NCBI GenBank assembly: GCA_019637555.1
Contig: JAHBVK010000005.1
Coordinates: forward strand, 62,001 to 126,000
Origin: Anaerolineae bacterium
GTDB lineage: Bacteria; Chloroflexota; Anaerolineae; Aggregatilineales; UBA2796
Direction: 5' to 3'
Length of the DNA: 64,000 bases
Shown here one piece after another: positions 46,586 to 55,459 of the stretch (within the stretch, counting starts at the first letter, position 1; every line of letters starts with the position of its first letter). A model generated the notes under the pieces. That model had not been told where the DNA came from. It saw nothing but the letters and a program-made list of their open reading frames with translations, and did not search any database. The position numbers and the translations under genes were made by a program.

Positions 46586-47489
46586 AGCTCGCCTCCTTTA
46601 TGCCGCGAGAAGCGGGGGCATGGATGCTCGACATCACCGCCATGTAGCCATCTTCCAACGAGGCTTCAGCGGGTACACCGCGACCAAAAGGATTTTCAGC
46701 GGCGATCAAACGTACCTGTAATCCGCTGCCGCTAGCAGAGCGGCTGGAAATGATCGAGTAATGCTGTTCTAGCTGTTCCCATTCCTGAGGAGCAGCATCG
46801 ATCTGCCAGACCAGACCCTTTGCCCGCGCAACGAGTTCATCAGGAGTGCCATTGAAAACGAGCTTTCCTTGATTGATCACGGCGACACCAACGCAGCTTG
46901 CTTCAATATCGGCAACGATGTGCGTCGATAGCAGCACGGTGCGATCACCGGAGAGGCGTGCCAGCAGGTTACGGAAACGGATGCGCTCCTCTGGATCGAG
47001 TCCGGCGGTTGGCTCGTCAACGATCAACAGCGCAGGATCGCCCATCAATGCTTGCGCGATGCCCAAGCGTTGACGCATCCCGCCGGAATAGCCACCGACA
47101 CGCCGACGTGCATCTTTGGTCAGATTGACCTGCTCCAGCAAACGCTCGATCTGCGCTTTGCGTTGGTTCGCCGGAATGTTCTTCATAGTGGCGATGTAGT
47201 CCAGCGTTTGGTAGGCATTCAGACTGCGGTAGAAACCGAAATCCTGTGGCAGATAGCCCAGATTCTGACGCACCTCGCCGGGCTGCTTGACCAGATCGTA
47301 AGCGCCAATGGTGACGCTGCCAGAGGTCGGCGGCAGGAGAGTCGCCAGAATTTTCATCAGGGTCGATTTACCCGCGCCGTTGGGACCGAGCAGACCGTAC
47401 ATGCCGCCTTTGATGGTCAGCGAGACATCATCAAGGGCACGGACGCTGCCGTAATTTTTGGTTAGGTGGGAGATCTGTATATCCATCAC
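46578..47489 (-). CDS. ABC transporter ATP-binding protein
   Basis: A 303-residue ATPase, first gene of the exporter operon. Walker A GPNGAGKST (residues 35-43), Q-loop YLPQDFGFY, signature YSGGMRQRLG, Walker B LLIVDEPTAGLD and H-loop STHIVADIE are intact. GGAAG is upstream of the ATG. Two different ATPases in the operon (this one and 41442-42305) could form a heterodimer or serve two separate permease sets. Confidence 0.9.
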   Translation of the reverse strand: MMDIQISHLTKNYGSVRALDDVSLTIKGGMYGLLGPNGAGKSTLMKILATLLPPTSGSVTIGAYDLVKQPGEVRQNLGYLPQDFGFYRSLNAYQTLDYIATMKNIPANQRKAQIERLLEQVNLTKDARRRVGGYSGGMRQRLGIAQALMGDPALLIVDEPTAGLDPEERIRFRNLLARLSGDRTVLLSTHIVADIEASCVGVAVINQGKLVFNGTPDELVARAKGLVWQIDAAPQEWEQLEQHYSIISSRSASGSGLQVRLIAAENPFGRGVPAEASLEDGYMAVMSSIHAPASRGIKEASYA

Positions 47490-47522
47490 TCACTTCCGTT
47501 GCTTGATCGTTACATAAGTTAG

Positions 47523-47548
47523 GACGGGAGTGCCAACAAAAACGTTCA
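47523..47548 (-). promoter_or_regulatory. ECF-sigma-type promoter of the ABC exporter operon
   Basis: On the - strand TGAAC (47548-47544) and CGTC (47526-47523) are 17 bp apart, matching the general AAC-N16/17-CGT pattern of ECF sigma promoters. The first ATG of the operon is 34 bp downstream. As the operon encodes an ECF sigma factor, autoregulation is likely. A single match of this length can occur by chance. Confidence 0.5.
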
Positions 47549-47680
47549 AAAGTGGTCAATGGTTATTCCTTTTGGACATCTTAACGTTTCCGCCACCTAC
47601 CGATCAGAGGTATACTTTAGAGAATTGTCTGATGTTCATCTGACACTTTTCAAATCCTTGCCAGTGAAAGGATTTTTCTC

Positions 47681-48778
47681 ATGGCAATTGCAGTAGAAAC
47701 GACCTCACAGACCTTCGATAAGATCGTCTCCATGCTCGGTGACAAAGCCGACTCACTTCTGAACCATACGAGTACCACCATCAGCAAAGATCAGTTGCAC
47801 TTACCAGGTCCCGATTTCGTGGATCGGGTGTGGACGATCTCGGATCGCAATCCGCAGGTGTTACGCAGCTTGCAGCAAATGTTCAATACCGGACGTTTGG
47901 CGGGCACGGGTTATCTTTCCATTTTGCCCGTCGATCAGGGCATTGAGCACTCGGCTGGTGCATCATTCGCTAAGAATCCAGCGTACTTCGATCCTGAAAA
48001 CATCGTCAAGTTGGCGCTCGAAGGTGGCTGTAACGCCGTCGCTTCGACGTTCGGTGTACTTGGCTCAGTGGCACGCAAATACGCGCACAAGATTCCCTTT
48101 ATGGTGAAGATCAATCACAACGAACTGCTCACCTATCCCAACAAATCCGATCAGGTGTTGTTCGGCAAGATCAAGCAGGCGTGGGACATGGGCGCGGCAG
48201 CAGTCGGCGCGACAGTCTATTGGGGATCGGAGCAGAGTTCGCGCCAGTTGCAAGAGATCGCTGATGCGTTTGCACAGGCGCATGAGCTAGGACTGGCGAC
48301 AATATTGTGGTGCTACACGCGTAACAATGCTTTCAAGGTGAATGGCACGAATTACGAAACTGCCGCTGATCTGACCGGACAGGCGAATCATCTGGGCGTG
48401 ACCATTCAGGCGGACATCATCAAGCAGAAGCTGCCGACCAACAATGGTGGTTACAAGGCGCTGAATACGGGTAGTTCATCCTACGGCAAACTGGATGAAC
48501 GCATTTACACGCAGTTGACCTCAGAGCATCCGATTGATCTGACGCGCTATCAGGTGGCGAACTGCTACATGGGGCGCGCAGGTTTGATCAGCTCCGGCGG
48601 CGCAAGCGGTGAGAACGACTTCGCGGAAGCGGTGATCACGGCGATCATCAACAAGCGTGCAGGCGGTACGGGCTTGATCAGTGGTCGTAAGGCGTTCCAG
48701 CGTCCAATGGCTGAGGGCGTGAAGCTGCTGAACACGATTCAGGATGTGTATCTGTCGCCGGAAATCACGGTAGCGTAA
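47681..48778 (+). CDS. fbaB: Class I fructose-bisphosphate aldolase (FbaB/DhnA type)
   Basis: A 365-residue protein of the archaeal-type class I aldolase family. It has [15 protein letters not shown] (78-91), [10 protein letters not shown] (141-150), [15 protein letters not shown] (175-189) and the lysine in IQADIIKQK (Lys248), which I take as the Schiff-base residue. It cleaves fructose 1,6-bisphosphate to triose phosphates in glycolysis and runs the reverse way in gluconeogenesis. AAAGGA is 8 nt before the ATG. A TATACT hexamer at 47611-47616 may be its -10 element, with a poor -35. Confidence 0.9.
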   Translation: MAIAVETTSQTFDKIVSMLGDKADSLLNHTSTTISKDQLHLPGPDFVDRVWTISDRNPQVLRSLQQMFNTGRLAGTGYLSILPVDQGIEHSAGASFAKNPAYFDPENIVKLALEGGCNAVASTFGVLGSVARKYAHKIPFMVKINHNELLTYPNKSDQVLFGKIKQAWDMGAAAVGATVYWGSEQSSRQLQEIADAFAQAHELGLATILWCYTRNNAFKVNGTNYETAADLTGQANHLGVTIQADIIKQKLPTNNGGYKALNTGSSSYGKLDERIYTQLTSEHPIDLTRYQVANCYMGRAGLISSGGASGENDFAEAVITAIINKRAGGTGLISGRKAFQRPMAEGVKLLNTIQDVYLSPEITVA

Positions 48779-48793
48779 GGTAAATGACAATAC

Positions 48794-48827
48794 ATCAGGA
48801 GGTGGGTCAGGCGATCCACTTCCTGAT
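48794..48827. terminator. Stem-loop between convergent fbaB and TPR genes
   Basis: Twelve-base arms (ATCAGGAGGTGG at 48794-48805 and 48816-48827) pair with one G-U around a 10-nt loop. It lies 15 bp after the aldolase stop and touches the stop of the opposite gene. No T-run is present, so it is a possible rather than certain terminator. Confidence 0.45.
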
Positions 48828-49654
48828 TACTCCGCTGAACTTCCCCACTGTTCAATGTACGCTTCCATTTCATGCAGAAAGCGCAAAGACCATTTCGTTT
48901 CTATGCCATGTCTGAGTGCTAAGGCACGTTTATAGTCACTCACGGCAAGTGCGCGATCCTCTTTGAGCGCATACACTTTGCCGCGAGTCCAATAAATCGC
49001 CTCATATTCAGGTTCAAGCTGCTCGGCTTTATTCAGTAGCTCTAGTGCCTTGTCGTAATTTCCCCGCAATCCTTCGATCCAGCCTAAGTTAATTGAGGCG
49101 GTAGTTTCGGATTCGGGATGAAGTGCCAGCATTTGCCGGAAATCTTCTTCTGCGCCATCGAGATCACCGAGTTCACCACGCGCTAATCCGCGATAGAGAA
49201 AGGCGCAATAATCTTTGTTGTCCAAGCGGATAGCGATAGTTGTATCTTCCAATGTGCGCGTGAATTGCGTGTTGTAGAGATGTGCCACACTGCGGGAGTA
49301 ATACGCCCCCCGATCTTTGGGATCGCGTTTGATGGCAGCATCGAAATCGGCAATGGCGGCATCTAGCTGACGTTTTTTCAGATAGTGGCAACCTCGTACA
49401 TAGTGGGCATTGTAAGAACGCGGATCAAGGCGAATGACTTCGGTGTAATCAGCGATAGCGCCATCCTCGTCATTTTTCTTCACCTTCAGATTGCCGCGCA
49501 TGGCATAGGCATGAACCGAGTCAGGGTTGTACTCAATCCAGCGCGTACAGGTTTCTATCGCCGCGTCAGTATCTCCTGCCTTCTCGTGTGCATCTACCTG
49601 ATCTTTGAATTGTCGTTCCTGCATATCCCATTGGCTGCCACTTGAGGAGGTCAT
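48827..49654 (-). CDS. TPR-repeat protein
   Basis: A 275-residue protein made of about seven tetratricopeptide repeats (for example NPDSVHAYAMRGNLKVKKND, SYNAHYVRGCHYLKKRQ and EAIYWTRGKVYALKEDR), with a short polar N-terminus. It is cytoplasmic, with no signal peptide. I choose ATG 49654 because it gives an ATGA overlap with the stop of the frame-corrected Clp-N gene; the longer frame starts at 49690. TPR proteins scaffold other proteins; partners are unknown. It is the last gene of the - operon starting at 52767. Confidence 0.75.
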   Translation of the reverse strand: MTSSSGSQWDMQERQFKDQVDAHEKAGDTDAAIETCTRWIEYNPDSVHAYAMRGNLKVKKNDEDGAIADYTEVIRLDPRSYNAHYVRGCHYLKKRQLDAAIADFDAAIKRDPKDRGAYYSRSVAHLYNTQFTRTLEDTTIAIRLDNKDYCAFLYRGLARGELGDLDGAEEDFRQMLALHPESETTASINLGWIEGLRGNYDKALELLNKAEQLEPEYEAIYWTRGKVYALKEDRALAVSDYKRALALRHGIETKWSLRFLHEMEAYIEQWGSSAE

Positions 49655-50282
49655 CTGCGCGGAGTATGGCTGGAACGACACAGTTTGCATTTAGGACAGA
49701 TGGAGGCGGCGAGGGCGGGGTCATAACCAATATCGTGCGCGGCTGCCTGTGCCTCGTTGTGGTGCTTGGCAAGCAGCGCCAAAAAATGCCTTTCGGTTCG
49801 TCCGGCAGTTCTCCAAAATAGTCGGCGGGAGGAGTTCCCGTTTTCACACGATCTAGCACAAAGTCGCTGAGTTCTGAAGGGTGTAACGCCGTCCATTCTA
49901 ACAATCTGGTGATGGTCACATCCTGAAACTGGATCAAGCCAAGCATCAGGTGTGTAGTACCAATACGAGAATGATTCCAACGGCGGGCATAATTCACCGC
50001 GTTTTGCAGAGCCTGCTTGATTCCTGTACTGAGTTCAAGTTTTTGCAGCGCCACACGCTGCTTGACTACACCTCGATACTCTGTGTGTACCAGCGCCTTG
50101 AGCAAATCGAGCGTGATTTGCATATCCTGAAGGGCAAGCGAAGGCGCACCGCCAGTGATCCTGAGAGCAATGAGCAGATGTCCCGGCTCGACAGTGGCGT
50201 GGGCAAATTCGCGGGCAATATCTTCTGATAACTGCATTGCACGGCGGGCTTCATCGCTGAATTTCAGCTCATTACTTGACAT
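49651..50282 (-). pseudogene. Clp N-terminal-domain protein, frameshifted
   Basis: Start ATG 50282 has AGAGAGG five bases upstream. The first 165 codons encode two Clp-N repeats (KFSDEARRAMQLSEDIARE; later ALQNAVNYARRWNHSRIGTTHLMLGLI), as in the substrate-binding head of ClpA/ClpC, but no ATPase domain follows. At a six-base A run on the + strand (49781-49786) the sense leaves frame. A -1 step yields LALLAKHHNEAQAAAHDIGY and a tail with CPKCKLC, ending at 49651, exactly in ATGA overlap with the TPR gene. Without the step a long unrelated tail to 49566 results. One extra base in the homopolymer would restore the gene, so this is a sequencing error or a recent mutation. The intact product would be about 210 residues. 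Confidence 0.65.
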
Positions 50283-50302
50283 TTCTGCCTCTCTGAATAG
50301 CC

Positions 50303-51409
50303 CTAAATCGCTGCACTCCAAGTATGGAGGTTTATTTGTGCTTTTTCTTTCACCCGCGTGATCTGATCCTCAGTGACGGCGCGCTCGAAGCTGCGGAAGC
50401 CGCTGAGTTTGAAACCATGTCGCGCACAGATTTCGCCCATTTCCAGCGCCTGCTCGATGGTTAGCTCCTTGCCGACACTGTAATCCTCGTAGCGACCTTC
50501 GAGCGCCAGCGCCATCGTCTCTGCCATGCAAGCATAGGATTTGCCGGGAGGGAAGCCAAAATCGAAGTGGAAATCGACAGGTCCGGGCACTTCGACCATG
50601 CCACCTTCGATCACTAGCACGTCGTCACGGCGATCCGCAACTAACTTGGAGACATCGCGCGGACGGGCGACATCGCAGACCACCGCGCCGGGTTTGAGGT
50701 GTTCGGGATAAATCACGGCGTCGATGGCGCTGGTGACGGTGAGGATCAGATCGGCGTCGTAGATCATGTTCATGTCCGTGCCAGCACGGAGCGATGCGCC
50801 GCGCCCCTCGCACTTTTCGCGCACCGCTTGGATCGCTTCATCGCGCCGCCCGATCAGGATCAGCTCGGCTACGTCGCCTGCCAGCAGTTGAGCGCAAACG
50901 CTGCCGATTGCACCTGTCGCACCGACAACTGCCGCCGTCGCACCGCGTAGAGGGATTTCCATGACTTCGGCGGCTTTGCGAACTGCTTCCACCGCCATGT
51001 AGATGGTGTAGCTGTCGCCAGTCGTGACAGGCATTTCTAGCCGATCCGCGATGGTTCGTCCGGCATCTCCGACGACGGAGGTGAACGCGCCTAAGCCAAG
51101 AATCCGCGCACCGAGTTTGTCCGCTTTGTGACCACAGGCAACTAGCTTGTCGTAGACCATGTTGACGGGTAACTGCAACATGCGCTGCGGTGTGAAGGGG
51201 CAGGCGATGAACCAGCCCTTGATCTCCTTGCTCGTTTGCTGCGAGGTGACGCCGTTAATCTCGGAGATGTAAACTGGGGGAAAGTAGGCAGAGAAGAAGT
51301 TGACCTGCTGCTCGGTAAGGAGTTTACCGAGCCATGGCCACTTGCGGCTGACATCTCGTTTGGGATTGATCGGATGGATGATGAAGGCGAATGTGTCGTT
51401 GATCACCAC
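50303..51409 (-). CDS. Acyl-ACP reductase (AAR)-like oxidoreductase
   Basis: A 368-residue protein closely resembling the cyanobacterial fatty acyl-ACP reductase that makes fatty aldehydes. It shares LGLGAFTSVV (104-113), TTGDSYTIYMAVEAV (129-143), the NADPH loop AAVVGATGAIGS (159-170), and the region SYACMAETMALALE with Cys294, which lines up with the acyl-binding Cys294 of the Synechococcus enzyme. It probably reduces acyl-ACP or acyl-CoA to an aldehyde. No aldehyde-deformylating oxygenase is nearby in this window. It overlaps the beta-helix protein gene by 7 bp and sits 20 bp before the Clp-N gene. Confidence 0.8.
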   Translation of the reverse strand: MVINDTFAFIIHPINPKRDVSRKWPWLGKLLTEQQVNFFSAYFPPVYISEINGVTSQQTSKEIKGWFIACPFTPQRMLQLPVNMVYDKLVACGHKADKLGARILGLGAFTSVVGDAGRTIADRLEMPVTTGDSYTIYMAVEAVRKAAEVMEIPLRGATAAVVGATGAIGSVCAQLLAGDVAELILIGRRDEAIQAVREKCEGRGASLRAGTDMNMIYDADLILTVTSAIDAVIYPEHLKPGAVVCDVARPRDVSKLVADRRDDVLVIEGGMVEVPGPVDFHFDFGFPPGKSYACMAETMALALEGRYEDYSVGKELTIEQALEMGEICARHGFKLSGFRSFERAVTEDQITRVKEKAQINLHTWSAAI

Positions 51410-52767
51410 GACTCCAAGAATGCTTCTTCACCGATCTTTTCCACGCGGCGCGGATACTTTTGCTTGTGCAGGCGAGCAACTTCAGGACGCAGGTCGTGGT
51501 GATCGCTCTCCTCGTAGCTGATGTTCTTTTTGATCACGCGGCGGGAGGGCGTGGCAAACAGCACCACATCGGACTCGATCATGCGGGCAGGGTAGATGAT
51601 CAGACCGGAGCCAAGCCGACAGTTGTGACCGACGCAGCCACCAAGCACCACCTGTCCCACGCGCTCCAGTTTGCCGTCAATGGATTCCGCTTTCAGCGGC
51701 GTGGGCAGCAGATTGAAGTCGGTAAAGGTTGTACCAGCGCCGATGAAGCTATCTCGTCCGACGATGCACATTTGCAGACAGGTATTCTGCGCCAAGATGC
51801 TGTTTTCCATCATGATGCTCATGAACAGCGCGGCGCGGAAGGGTAAGAAGCAGTTATCATTGACCACGCTCAACATCAGTTGGCAGCCCTGCGCGATGTT
51901 GACGTTGTTACCGATGAAACAGTTGCCGATCACCGCACCGGGACCGATGGTTACGTTATCACCGATGAAGGTTGGTCCTTGAATGATGGCGGTAGGATCG
52001 ATGGAGCAGTTCTTGCCGATGTGGACGAGTTCCGAGCAAGAAAGTACTTGAGTCTGCTCGATCAACGCCTTCCATAGAATCTTCAAGCGAAAGAGATTGC
52101 TTTCCTCTTGCTTTGCCTCAAATCGATGCCCAATCGAGAAAATGCCAAAGATCACGTTGGCGTAGAAAACGTGTACCCAGTTTTCGACGGAGAGCATGGC
52201 GCGCTTGGTCAGATAGTGCGTCAGGTTGCCTTGGTTGCTCATATAGTCAGGCACGGAGTAGTAACCGACTTCCGTGCCGCCGCTGTTGACGTAGATCGGG
52301 ATGATCGGCGCTTCGGGCTGGTAGCCGCGCGGGAAGTACCACAGGTCGATCTCGTAATGGTCGATCACATCGCGTCCGCGACCATCGCGCACGGGTTTGC
52401 CGTTACCATCGCGCCGCGGCTCAGCGTGGATCGAAGTGGACAGCGGCAGCGCATAGTTAGTGAATGCCTTGTCGCTGGGCTTGAAGGCGGCGCGGCAAGG
52501 AGTTCCGGTATTGCGTGCCTGCGTGATGAAATCAGTGATAAACGGCTCATCGAAGTAGAGATTATCGCGGTGAACGATCATTTCTTCTTGATCGCGCGGT
52601 ACCTCTTTAAGCGACTCGACAGGAATCTCGGTTTCGCAATAGTCGCTGAGAGCATCGCGCTGCGCCAACCATAGTGGTTTATTCAGGATGCTTAATTCAC
52701 GCGCTGGCTGGTTAAACGGGGCGATGTGGCGCGTATCAGTGATGATGAACTTGCGCATTTTTGCCAT
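51403..52767 (-). CDS. Left-handed beta-helix (hexapeptide-repeat) protein
   Basis: A 454-residue protein. The N-terminal 240 residues form an unrecognised mixed domain (IDLWYFPRGYQPEAPIIPIY near 140). From about residue 248 come hexapeptide repeats (IGKNCSIDPTAIIQGPTFIGDNVTIGPGAVIG and on to about 400), the left-handed beta-helix of acyl- and nucleotidyl-sugar transferases. A clear active-site His of acyltransferases is not obvious. GGAG precedes the ATG at 52767. As first gene of an operon with the acyl-ACP reductase, it might transfer an acyl group or channel acyl substrates to that enzyme; inference. Confidence 0.65.
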   Translation of the reverse strand: MAKMRKFIITDTRHIAPFNQPARELSILNKPLWLAQRDALSDYCETEIPVESLKEVPRDQEEMIVHRDNLYFDEPFITDFITQARNTGTPCRAAFKPSDKAFTNYALPLSTSIHAEPRRDGNGKPVRDGRGRDVIDHYEIDLWYFPRGYQPEAPIIPIYVNSGGTEVGYYSVPDYMSNQGNLTHYLTKRAMLSVENWVHVFYANVIFGIFSIGHRFEAKQEESNLFRLKILWKALIEQTQVLSCSELVHIGKNCSIDPTAIIQGPTFIGDNVTIGPGAVIGNCFIGNNVNIAQGCQLMLSVVNDNCFLPFRAALFMSIMMENSILAQNTCLQMCIVGRDSFIGAGTTFTDFNLLPTPLKAESIDGKLERVGQVVLGGCVGHNCRLGSGLIIYPARMIESDVVLFATPSRRVIKKNISYEESDHHDLRPEVARLHKQKYPRRVEKIGEEAFLESW

Positions 52768-52938
52768 AGCGCGGTTCTCCGAAGAAGGTGATTTTCTGAA
52801 TATTGTATATCGAGAGTGCCGCTAGCGAACCCCTTTCCGTCGCTGAGAAGTCTCACAAGATGGATCGTGTTAAGATCGCGTCATGCAATCGTTGAATTCA
52901 ACAGCGAATAGACCATTAATTGTCGAAGGGAACTGCGT

Positions 52939-54477
52939 GTGATCAACCCGCACCTCAATGCCTTACTGACTGACTTTTATCAGCTCACCATGATGGCATC
53001 TTATTTCCAATTTAAGATGCACCGCCGCCGTGTGGTCTTTGAATATTTCTATCGCGATGCGCCGTTCAATGGACAGTACGCGGTATTCGTGGGCTTGCAT
53101 GCATTGATAGAGTATTTGCAGGCGCTGCGCTTCACCGAGGAGCAGATCGCTTATCTGCGGACGCTGGAGGTGTTCAGCGGCGATTTTCTGGACCATCTAA
53201 TGGAGTTCAAGTTCACGGGATCGCTGGAGTCGCTGCGCGAGGGCGAGGTGCTGCTGCCCGGTGTTCACGGAATCCGCGTGACGGCAGCATTGGAAGAGGC
53301 GCAGCTGATCGAGACGGCACTGTTGACGCTGGTAAACTTCCCGACACTGATCGCTACGAAAGCCGCGCATATCAAGTTCAACGCCGAGGATAAGCGGGTG
53401 ATGGAATTTGGCTTGCGGCGCGCTCAGGGCGTAGATGGGGCATTGACTGCCTCGCGTGCTTCGTACATCGGTGGAACGGACGCGACAAGTAACGTGCTGG
53501 CGGGGATGCACTTCGGGATTCCAGTGGCTGGAACACACGCACACAGCCATGTAATGTTCTTCCCAGATGAAGTAGCAGCGTTTGAGAATTACTCGCAGAC
53601 GTTCCCCCGCGCTGCGTTGTTTCTTGTGGATACCTACGACATCTACAAAGGCTTGGAGAACGCGATCCAAGTAGCACAGCAAATGGAAAAGATGGGACAG
53701 CAAGCAAGCGGAGTCCGCATCGATTCGGGCGATCTGGTGTACTGGTCAATCGTGGCACAGGTGATGCTGGAGAAGGCAGGATTGCCCGCAATGCGGATCG
53801 TGTTGAGCAATGACCTTAACGAGCGCAAGATCGCTTTGATCCACAACGAAATCCGGCGCAGTGTGCGCGACGAAGGGTACTTGCGGGAGATCAGTTCACA
53901 GGTCGGTTGGGAAGTGGAGCAAATCTCGGCGGAGGCAGTGATCGAACGGCTGGTGTTCGGCGTGGGCACACAGTTGATCACGGGTGGGGAGCAGGCATCG
54001 CTCGGTGGGGTGTATAAGCTGGTAGCGGTGCAAGATGAGCGCGGCGGCTGGGACCCGCGAGTGAAAATCTCAGGACAGCCGGAAAAGGTGACTAATCCGG
54101 GGATGAAGCAGGTGGTGCGCTTACTGCGGAATCACTTCATCGTGGCGGACATCATTGCGCTGCCGGAGGAGGAGATTGCAGCGGGCAAGCGCTTGGTGGG
54201 GATCAACCCGAAGAATCCGAGCCAGCAGAAAGTATACGAGAACTTTGACCGTGTGGAACGCTTGCATGTGCCGATCTTCGAGGAGGGCAAGCTGGTGTAT
54301 CAGATGCCGCCGCTGGATGAGGTGAAGGCATATGCCAAGTCGCGGGTGAGGACGATCCGCTTAGAGAGCCGACGGTTAGAGAATCCGCACACGTTGAAGG
54401 TGAGCGCGACGGAGCGGTACTGGCGCTACAAGCAGGAGATCGTGGATCGGGCGTGGGCGGTGGAGCAAGAGGGATAG
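52939..54477 (+). CDS. pncB: Nicotinate phosphoribosyltransferase
   Basis: A 512-residue protein starting with GTG at 52939 after AAGGGA. It opens LLTDFYQLTMMASYF (9-23), typical of this family, and has the phosphate-handling region GTHAHSHV (His200, probably phosphorylated during turnover) and VRIDSGDLVYWS (about 255-266). It joins nicotinate and phosphoribosyl pyrophosphate to give nicotinate mononucleotide in the Preiss-Handler salvage path to NAD. It is a monocistronic gene between the divergent - operon and a methyltransferase gene. The 229-bp stretch after it (54478-54706) holds no gene; it contains a short tandem GTGCTGA repeat near 54492. Confidence 0.92.
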   Translation: MINPHLNALLTDFYQLTMMASYFQFKMHRRRVVFEYFYRDAPFNGQYAVFVGLHALIEYLQALRFTEEQIAYLRTLEVFSGDFLDHLMEFKFTGSLESLREGEVLLPGVHGIRVTAALEEAQLIETALLTLVNFPTLIATKAAHIKFNAEDKRVMEFGLRRAQGVDGALTASRASYIGGTDATSNVLAGMHFGIPVAGTHAHSHVMFFPDEVAAFENYSQTFPRAALFLVDTYDIYKGLENAIQVAQQMEKMGQQASGVRIDSGDLVYWSIVAQVMLEKAGLPAMRIVLSNDLNERKIALIHNEIRRSVRDEGYLREISSQVGWEVEQISAEAVIERLVFGVGTQLITGGEQASLGGVYKLVAVQDERGGWDPRVKISGQPEKVTNPGMKQVVRLLRNHFIVADIIALPEEEIAAGKRLVGINPKNPSQQKVYENFDRVERLHVPIFEEGKLVYQMPPLDEVKAYAKSRVRTIRLESRRLENPHTLKVSATERYWRYKQEIVDRAWAVEQEG

Positions 54478-54706
54478 CGTTGGGAAAGGTAGTGCTGAGT
54501 GCTGAGAGAAGAAAGTGCCTGAAGTTCGCAGGGAATACAGGGCGGATTCAGGCGGTTTGTTTGGGAAAAGTTGGAGAGGTGATACGTGAAGTTAGAGAAA
54601 TTCAATGTCAAAGAGTTCAGTTGAGATGAAGCACTTTGTCAAACTGACGAGGCAATGTGAACCGGCAATCGCTACGCAGCAATAAGCCTTTTTGTTCGAG
54701 GGTCAT

Positions 54707-55273
54707 ATGCAGAGATATTTAGCAGCGCTGACCATCGTGTCGTTGATCGGGTTGGTGTTGACACGCTCCTTGTTAATGCAAAGACAAGGGATTAAGGCAA
54801 TACACGTCGGCAAGCTGGATCAGAAGGATTTCGTGATTCTGCCGTTTGCTCTGTTTTATTTCTACATGATATTTGCCAACGCCTTCGAATTACCTGCGAT
54901 TAGCACACAAGAATTCTTTCAGTCCGAGAGCATCTCGTGGATTGGTGTTTGCCTGTGTCTGGCAGGATTGCTGCTATTCGTGGGGAGCCTGATTTCTTTT
55001 GGGCGAAGTTTTCGTGTTGGTATCGATACTAATACGCCGGATAAGCTAATAAAAACGGGAGTATTCGCCTTTAGCCGCAACCCGATCTATGTCGCGTTCT
55101 GGATGGTGCTATTGGGCGAATTCTTGATATTTCCAAACTGGATCCTGCTCCTCTATCTTGCGCTGGGAACGTGGTTATTGCATCGTCAGGTGCTGCGTGA
55201 AGAAGCGTACTTGAGTGAGCATTATGACGGGGAATACGCGGAGTACATGACTAGAGTAAGAAGATATATCTAG
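54707..55273 (+). CDS. Isoprenylcysteine carboxyl methyltransferase-family membrane protein
   Basis: The frame opens with TTG at 54692, but ATG 54707 has GAGGG six bases upstream and is preferred, giving 188 residues with about five membrane helices. The C-terminal block FAFSRNPIYVAFWMVLLGEF and LLHRQVLREEAYLSEHY is the conserved region of ICMT/PEMT-like methyltransferases. These transfer methyl groups from S-adenosylmethionine at the membrane; in bacteria their substrates are mostly unknown. It ends in a shared bidirectional terminator. Confidence 0.8.
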   Translation: MQRYLAALTIVSLIGLVLTRSLLMQRQGIKAIHVGKLDQKDFVILPFALFYFYMIFANAFELPAISTQEFFQSESISWIGVCLCLAGLLLFVGSLISFGRSFRVGIDTNTPDKLIKTGVFAFSRNPIYVAFWMVLLGEFLIFPNWILLLYLALGTWLLHRQVLREEAYLSEHYDGEYAEYMTRVRRYI

Positions 55274-55402
55274 ATTGTCGTAGTGACTTCGATCTGGGAT
55301 AGGCGGTATTCCCGGCAATAATTGCCGAACTGAACAAACGAAGTTTCTGCGAGATTCCAGCCGTAGCATTACTTAATCTGGCTGAAAATCACCCAAAATG
55401 AA

Positions 55403-55434
55403 AACAGCCTTAGCTATATGATGCTAAGGCTGTT
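55403..55434. terminator. Bidirectional intrinsic terminator
   Basis: A perfect 12-bp stem (AACAGCCTTAGC at 55403-55414 and its complement 55423-55434) with an 8-nt loop. GTTTT follows on the + strand and the A-run before it gives TTTT-ATTTT-like tracts on the - strand. It lies between the convergent methyltransferase and gyrB genes. Confidence 0.85.
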
Positions 55435-55459
55435 GTTTTCCTGTGCATTGCCAGATGAA

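Noticed and set aside
49781-49786. Programmed -1 frameshift site in the Clp-N gene
   Set aside because: The zero-frame codons at the run end in TGG, a poor slippery context, and no stimulatory hairpin is evident; a sequence error or mutation is simpler.
52108-52674. 188-codon + frame opposite the beta-helix gene
   Set aside because: The - frame has clear hexapeptide repeats and an operon start; the + frame has no recognisable family.
54478-54706. Possible mobile-element remnant or repeat in the gap after pncB
   Set aside because: Only a short tandem GTGCTGA repeat near 54492 is visible; no inverted ends or transposase fragment.
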